Source of the DNA: Chaenocephalus aceratus
Lineage: Eukaryota; Chordata; Actinopteri; Perciformes; Channichthyidae
Reading direction: 5' to 3'
DNA length: 64,000 nt
Assembly: GCA_023974075.1 (NCBI GenBank)
Contig: CM043791.1
Coordinates: 6,143,912-6,207,911 of the forward strand
This document shows positions 58,201-64,000 of this stretch, one piece after another. The notes beneath the pieces are model-generated. The model worked only from the letters and a program-made list of their open reading frames with translations, did no database searches and was not told the origin of the DNA. The position numbers were made by a program, and so were the translations under genes. Position 1 is the first letter of the stretch. Every line of letters begins with the position of its first letter.

Positions 58201-61200
58201 TTTAGTCTTAGTCCTGTGTTAAATTTCCTTTTTAGTTTTTGTCATATTTAGTCACCTTCATCCTGTTTTTATTTAGTCAAGTTTTAGTCGACTAAAAGTC
58301 TGAGCATTTTAGTCAAAGAAAACTAATTATTTTAGTCTACTTTTTGTCAATGAAAACTGTTGAGTCTTTTTTAGTCATCAGATTATATAGAACATTTCAG
58401 TCAAACTAGTCGAGCCAAAAACCAATAATTTGTCATTTTAGTATATAAATAAATAAGATTATCTTGTCCTTATTTGATGAAAAACACAGGTTGATTAGAA
58501 TGCAGCTTTGCAGAGAGTATCTGCTCAGGTGTGTGGTGTTTTTACCAGCTGTGTTATGGCCACATTGCTTCCCTTCTGATGAAAACAATGCATTCGCTTT
58601 TTTTTCTCCGCCTCATTGTAGCGAAAATGGGCCCACATATCACATCGTTTCTTTCTCCCAAGCAGTGGTGGCTTTAGACTTTACGTTGTCAGTCATTTTG
58701 ACGGACAGGATCGTAACATTTCCGTCATAATCCATTATTATTCGTCGAGTGCACAATGTATCACTCACTCGCGCTGTATTCGGTTAACGCGACAACTGCT
58801 CCTAAGCCCTGTTGTTGCCATTTTATGTTCTGTTAAATAAGGTTAGTTAGACCATGAGTTAGACCCGAGTCTTCCTGACAGTTCATATTGTGCCGCTGCC
58901 CGGTGTAATTCAGATGTACCGCCGCGCGCAGCACAGAAACAGCTGCTGCTCTGCCGCAGCACCGGAAATGGAACTGCTGGGAGAAAAACTGACTATCAGA
59001 GATTTAACGTTATCTTTGATAATATTTCGTCTCATTTTTCGTCAACGAAAGTAAAAGAGAGATTTTGTCATAGTTTTTATTTAGTAAACTACATTTTCGT
59101 CTCGTCACTTTTCGTCAACGATATTGCATGATGATTTCGTTACAGTTATTGTTTACTGCCGTCGGTGCCGTCTCGTCATCGTCTCGTTTTCGTCATGGAA
59201 AAAAAGGTCGTTGACGAACATATTTCGTCATAGTTTTAGTCAACGAAATTAACACTAATACCAAGACAATGAATAGTGTGTGACTCTTGTCTCAACCACT
59301 TGGGTTTAAAGCATTTAGGGCAAAGTTAGACAAGAGAGTAGCACAGAAAAGTGCTGCTAGACGTAGTGACTACAACAGGGCTGTTGGAAAACTACCTTAG
59401 CTGGTGAGCTAACTGCTAACAACTTTCCACGACAACACATTTTATGTCAAAGTTCACCAGACGCTGAACTACATATTGTCACAGAAGTGCTTTGACTCTG
59501 GAGGCTAGCAGATCCAATGATTGTAATGATCAATCATGAACACGTTTACACTTCTGGAAAAAATGATAGACTAGGGTGGTGTGCACATTAAAATACTGGG
59601 CGCAAAATGCTGTTTAACATTTGATTGCAGTCTAGCTGCTGGATGGTGGACCATAAAACATGGAAGTACTGTGGATGATATTTTTATAAACAAAAGAACA
59701 TTCTCAATATATTACAGGTCAGGTTTATCAACATCAACTAAAACATAATCTCAATAAGGTTGTCAATTACTTTCATTATTTATGAATCTACAGATATAAA
59801 TTGCTCCCTTTTGAACAAATCAATATGGATCTATCATAACAAATAAACAAAACAATCTGTTAATTTTAAACTTGAACATGTCATGTCAAACATTTAAGAT
59901 ATATACAAGTGTAAAGTCCATGTGCGTACTCACAGTGGTTTTTTTGTTCTGCCTGCAGTCTCTGGACATATGGGAATTTAAAAAAAAATTAACAGCCCCA
60001 AAAAAATACTCAGTCTACTTTCCTTAAGTGAACTTGTTCCCAAAACCCCATTGATTTTACATTACCATCGCTCAGTTTAAAATACTGGTTTGACATAGTC
60101 ATAGCAAAAACATATATATAACACTGACACAAAGTACACTGCTGTAGCTAGGCCAATTCTCCACTGTGCATCTGTATACTCATTAGGTTTTGTACAATTA
60201 TTAGCTCTTCTCAGATCATACATGCCTAATATGCTACTTCCAGCACAGCTCTGTTTAGCTCTGCTAAAGAGAAACTCGAAATGCAGCTAAAAAAACTGTA
60301 TTTTTGGCAAGGTAACAAACATGTTATCTTTAAAATCAACAAAACAGTGATAAGCAAACATCCATGTAAGTCAAAACATACTGCTGAGTAACGTCATATT
60401 GTAGAGCTTGTTTTTTTGTTATTCTCATTCTCACTACTTACTTCACTTTGACTCTATGTTACAGGACTGCAAGTATCTGATTATTTAAACAACTATATTT
60501 GTCCTACTCCTGTAACTAACAGAGAGGCGGCACAGCTATTTTAGAGAATGTGTCTGTGGACGGAGCAGAGCTGCCGGGGTGCCAGGGCCGGCTGCAGAAC
60601 CCAGGTGAACCACAGGCTGTACACTTCCAGCTCTGCCAGGGAAGGCGAGGGGAGCTTGGGTCGAGATCTTTTCCTGACCTCAACATGTTCTGTTTCTCTC
60701 CCCCACACCCTGGCTCAGGCCACGCCCTGGAGGCCGGCTGGTTCCTGCTCCAGGTCAGCGCCCAGCAGAAGGACGAGGCTCTCCAGAGGACGGCCATCGA
60801 CAAGTTCATGGAGCTCCCCTATGAGAACGGCTGGGATAAAGAGCATGGCGGCCTCTTCTACTTCCTGGATGTTGACGGTCACTGCCCCACACAGGTGAAT
60901 AACCACTCATCGATACCTGAAGACGTTTTCCACCAGTCTATTCAACTCTGGTTTGCCACCTCAAGATGTTTGAATGAAAATAGCTTTTATAGATATCCAT
61001 CACCTCAGTCACCTCTCTAAAAACATGCCTACTGCAGTATGTGAATCACATGTAGCATTCTGCAAATATAATGCAGTACAAGTACTAAAAAAATGTCTAC
61101 ATGTGTTCCATGTAACTTAGTTGTGTCCTTTTGAAGGTGTTTATGACCTTTCTTATTTAGGATGCGTATCTTACACTTCTACCATAATGTTCTGAGCCCT

Positions 61201-62973
61201 TATGCACATTTTATTGAAATTATTAAATCATATTTTTACCAATGTATGACCAGAACATATTGCAATGCCGATCGTCATCCTAAATGAATCTTTATGTTTC
61301 CGATGATGCATGCCAGTATTATGTGGCATGTAGTGTAAACCTAAAAATCCCCTGCCCCCCATCAAAAAGACAAGTACAGGACTATGGAGGTTGGGGAGCG
61401 AGAGGTTAGCCAGGGAATATTGTAGTGTTTTGCTTGTAATAGTACTTATTGTTCGCATCTGGTTGATTTCTTGAGTTGAATGAAATGTATGAGAGCAGGC
61501 TGTCTGATGCCGCTGTGTTGCTTTTCAGTTGGAATGGAATATGAAGCTGTGGTGGCCCCACTGTGAGGCCCTCATCGCCTTCCTGATGGCCTACAGTCAC
61601 ACCAGGGAGCCCGCACTCCTGCACAGGTTCTCTGAAGTCTTTGAATACACCTTCAAGCATGTGAGTTCACACTGCAGCCAAAGTATTACACACCAGAGGT
61701 CAGAGTACTGTTGGGTTGCATCATGGTATATTAACTTATTATAGGGCTAAAATAATATTGAAATGTCAGCTAAAGAAATGGGATTCTGTAACAGACCCTA
61801 AGACAGGGGTGTCAAACTCAAGGCCCGGGGGCCAAATCCGGCCCGCGACTTCATTGTATGTGGCCCCGCAAGAGCTTGCAAAGATTATAATACGTTTATT
61901 ATACGGTTACATGCCACTTTACAGAAGCAGGTTGCCCATAAACTACATGTCCTACAATGCATCTCGTTTTGTGACATGCGCACTGAAGACACTTGCAATT
62001 ATTTGCCCTGGACTTCTGCTTTCAGACGTAGTTAATTAGGAAGTTATTACCCTATCCAATAATAATCCAATTCAGAGGCAATAATGTAATATATATAATA
62101 CATTATTTTATATATATTATACGTTTATATATGTATATTTATATAGTTACAACCGGCCCTTTGAGTGCAACCATAATGCTAATGTGGCCCGCGATTTGAC
62201 ACCCCTGCCCTAAGACATCATTCTTCTTTGTTTGTGGTCCAATACTCAACGTATGCGCCTTTTCTGTGATACGCACAGTACACAGTAGCAGTTGGGCCGT
62301 GTCAGTTGTGTCATTTGAAGGTTACAGAAAAGGCATGCCAGTAATGTAAATAAATAACTTTACATCCAAAGATCATATGTACTTTATTTGGAGGACTCAA
62401 GACAGATTTGCAGTGTTTTAAATCAAACCGATGTATTTGTATGATCCGCTGATGAACTATATGTGTGCCTGATTCTGGACAGTTTCCTGATGCTCAGAAA
62501 GGCGAGTGGTTCGGCTATTTGACACAAGAAGGGAAAGTGGCACTGGATTTTAAAGGAGGCCCCTTTAAAGGTAAGAACATCATTTATGTTTCAAACAGAA
62601 GTAAATACCCCTGAAAGCGTTAGGAGTCATTTTCAGACTTTAACGTTTTTAGGAATACTGCATATGTGGAGTATGAGCTCCAGATGTTATTCTGTCAGCT
62701 AAGTCTCCGTCCTTGATCGCGTGTATCATATTATCAACCTCATTCTTTGAGTTGACAAAAAGTCTGTCTTTATTGGTCTATTTTTCAAACCACATGTGAA
62801 TGCACTTCCGTGATGCATACGGTATTACCACAAACTCATTTCCAGTGGACGTTTCCGGCTTTGTCAGTTCAGTAAGATAATGTTTCTCCTCTCCTCTAGG
62901 GTTTTTCCATGTGCCTCGCTGCCTGTACATGTGTGAGCGTATGCTGGATGATATGCTGGCAAACAAGGACTGA
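54373..62973 (+). CDS. renbp: N-acylglucosamine 2-epimerase (renin-binding protein)
   Basis: Cytosolic enzyme interconverting N-acetylglucosamine and N-acetylmannosamine, feeding or draining sialic-acid synthesis; the mammalian protein also binds renin. Ten coding exons by GT-AG: 54373-54473, 54576-54651, 54923-55000, 56667-56848, 57840-58067, 60523-60604, 60719-60894, 61529-61660, 62483-62570, 62900-62973 (TGA). Family hallmarks: [59 protein letters not shown] and G-G-P-F-K-G-F-F-H-V-P-R; the His-containing last motifs correspond to the active site of the alpha6/alpha6 barrel as I recall it. Expected product is about 405 residues, normal for the family. One fault: exon 4 begins one base short (GAGGAGCA instead of the expected GGAGGAGCA), shifting frame at the exon 3/4 junction. 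The exon 3 donor is the first GT of a long GT repeat. Confidence 0.95.
55001..55271. repeat. (GT)n microsatellite at RENBP exon 3 donor
   Basis: About 270 bp of GT with GG/TT interruptions. It begins with the GT of the exon 3 splice donor itself. Open frames across it on both strands are artefacts. Confidence 0.97.
56165..56632. repeat. Fish dispersed repeat in RENBP intron 3
   Basis: Reads CCAATACGGAAGTGCCAC at the left and ACGTCCATTTATATATACAG..TCTATGGG at the right, both familiar from a repeat common in fish introns. The ends are imperfect and no target duplication was found. The middle is AT-rich with no gene. Confidence 0.5.
58166..59257. mobile_element. hAT-type element in RENBP intron 5
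   Basis: The left end TAGTGTTAGTTTCGTCAG (58166) and right end GTCAACGAAATTAACACTA (59239-59257) are imperfect inverted repeats. The flanks ATACCAAC (58158-58165) and ATACCAAG (59258-59265) match at 7 of 8. The interior is full of TTTAGTC/TTTCGTC words. No transposase frame. Confidence 0.85.
59266..60522. other. RENBP intron 5 remainder
   Basis: No element ends or coding motifs recognised. AT-rich intron sequence up to the exon 6 acceptor. Confidence 0.45.
61804..62207. mobile_element. Non-autonomous hAT, 404 bp, RENBP intron 8
   Basis: The ends CAGGGGTGTCAAACTC (61804) and GATTTGACACCCCTG (ending 62207) are inverted repeats, with GGCCCGGGGG..GGCCCGCGA just inside. The perfect 8-bp duplication CCCTAAGA (61796-61803 and 62208-62215) confirms it. 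No coding content. Confidence 0.92.
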
Positions 62974-63692
62974 GCATTTTGACATGTTGACAACAACAAA
63001 CAATCAGGTTATGAAGCAAATTGCACTCATTTTCAAATATGCTTTGCTGTAAAGTTAGCTGTTGATCTCATTGAAAACATGCTGGCACAGAGCAGCGCAT
63101 AGTGTTTATATTAAAGGTATAAGAAATATTACTTTATAAAACAATAGTGTTCTTTATATTATTTCTAGCCCCCAGTTTGATTTGGCATTAATGTGAGAGA
63201 CTTTCTGTAAGATATGTTTGATCTGCCATTGCACCTACATGACATGAAAAGATATCCTGAGGGACTTAAATGTCCACATGACAGAAGACAATGGTCCAGG
63301 TAGCCTTTGATGATTGGCAGGGTTTACACTCCGCATTCATACACAGTCTGCACATTGGAAAGAGAAAACCGACAAACACTCCTGTCCTCCCTCATCATAT
63401 ACCAAAAATGTGTTTATATGTCAAAATGTGTCTTACAAATGCAGCATACTAAATGTTTAAACCAGCTTTGAACACCTTGTTATGGAACTTGTTTATACAT
63501 CCATTCCAGTTATTACATCTAGTTTAGTAATCAAGCTAGAAGCCAATGGATGGCTTTTTTATCTTAGTGAAGCATCACGTGTGTTGGAAAGATATTTAAG
63601 CTACTGTAGCTTTATGCTAATGCTATGCTTCTGTAGACAGGCTAATACATGTATCTCATTTTGTATTGAAATATTGCAATATATAAAATAAA
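62974..63692 (+). other. renbp: RENBP 3' UTR with poly(A) signal
   Basis: From the stop codon to an AATAAA hexamer at 63687-63692. No repeats recognised within it. This gives a 3' UTR of about 0.73 kb. Confidence 0.6.
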
Positions 63693-63911
63693 TGTGAAAT
63701 ACCTAAATGATGTCGTTGAATTCATTTGTAACCGGATCATTTAAATAGGCTATACGGCAGGTAATCAAAGAACATTTTATCGAGCCTGGAATCCTAGATA
63801 AATTACATTTTAATCTACCATAGTAAAAACAGCATGAGTTTTTTAATCAATTTGTAAAGTTGCTAAGGCTAAATTGAGCTAACTGCAGTACATGTACTCA
63901 AGTACTGTACT

Positions 63912-64000
63912 TAAAGGTGGGGTAGGTCATTCACTTCAGAAACACTTGTTATATTCCATGGAATGCTCTTAACATCCGATAGCAATGAATATCTTAAGTG
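63912..64000. mobile_element. Left end of a TTAA-flanked element, cut by window
   Basis: TTAAAGGTGGGGTAGGTCATTC at 63912 matches the terminus of a very common fish element that begins at TTAA. The rest lies beyond the window edge. Confidence 0.5.

Overview
The window is vertebrate genomic DNA, almost certainly from a percomorph-type teleost. It contains spliced fish genes, several fish-style LINE clades (L2/CR1-like, Rex1-like, RTE-like), many hAT elements with 8-bp target duplications, long (GT)n tracts and minisatellites. Three spliced protein genes, all on the + strand, can be recognised: PEX10 (peroxisomal RING ubiquitin ligase, 12119-26437, six coding exons), a HIPK-like protein kinase of which only catalytic-domain exons are visible (about 40338-51993), and RENBP (GlcNAc 2-epimerase / renin-binding protein, coding 54373-62973, ten coding exons, probable 5' non-coding exon near 52839).

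Layout: 1-11.8 kb is gene-poor and repeat-rich, with a 2.4-kb hAT carrying an embedded LINE 3' end, an RTE-like LINE fragment, a small hAT and a (GT)n tract. 12.1-26.4 kb is PEX10; its introns hold nested hATs, a BED-finger hAT remnant, a tRNA-type SINE, a LINE fragment, a TIR element and a 2.6-kb minisatellite that ends about 23 bp before the last exon. 27.3-33.7 kb is a layered repeat block: a Rex1-like LINE split by a minus-strand L2-like LINE, itself split by a hAT and by an inverted copy of its own tail. 35.6-39.4 kb is a minisatellite split by two nested TIR elements. 40.3-52.0 kb is the HIPK-like gene, whose roughly 10.5-kb intron contains a nearly full-length two-ORF LINE that was itself hit by a hAT, which was hit by a second hAT. 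A solo LTR lies in a LINE tail at 52.1 kb. 52.8-63.7 kb is RENBP, with two hATs and a (GT)n tract in its introns.

The genes show no operon-like or pathway relationship. PEX10 ubiquitinates the peroxisome import receptor, RENBP acts in amino-sugar/sialic-acid metabolism, and HIPK-like kinases act in signalling. All three carry small indels in otherwise conserved coding exons (six in PEX10, one in RENBP, four in the HIPK-like gene), many in or next to homopolymer or dinucleotide runs. I read most of these as uncorrected long-read assembly errors rather than three independent gene deaths, but sequence alone cannot settle this. I did not find a convincing new biological system. The most informative content is the layered transposon history and some unusual inverted-repeat structures.
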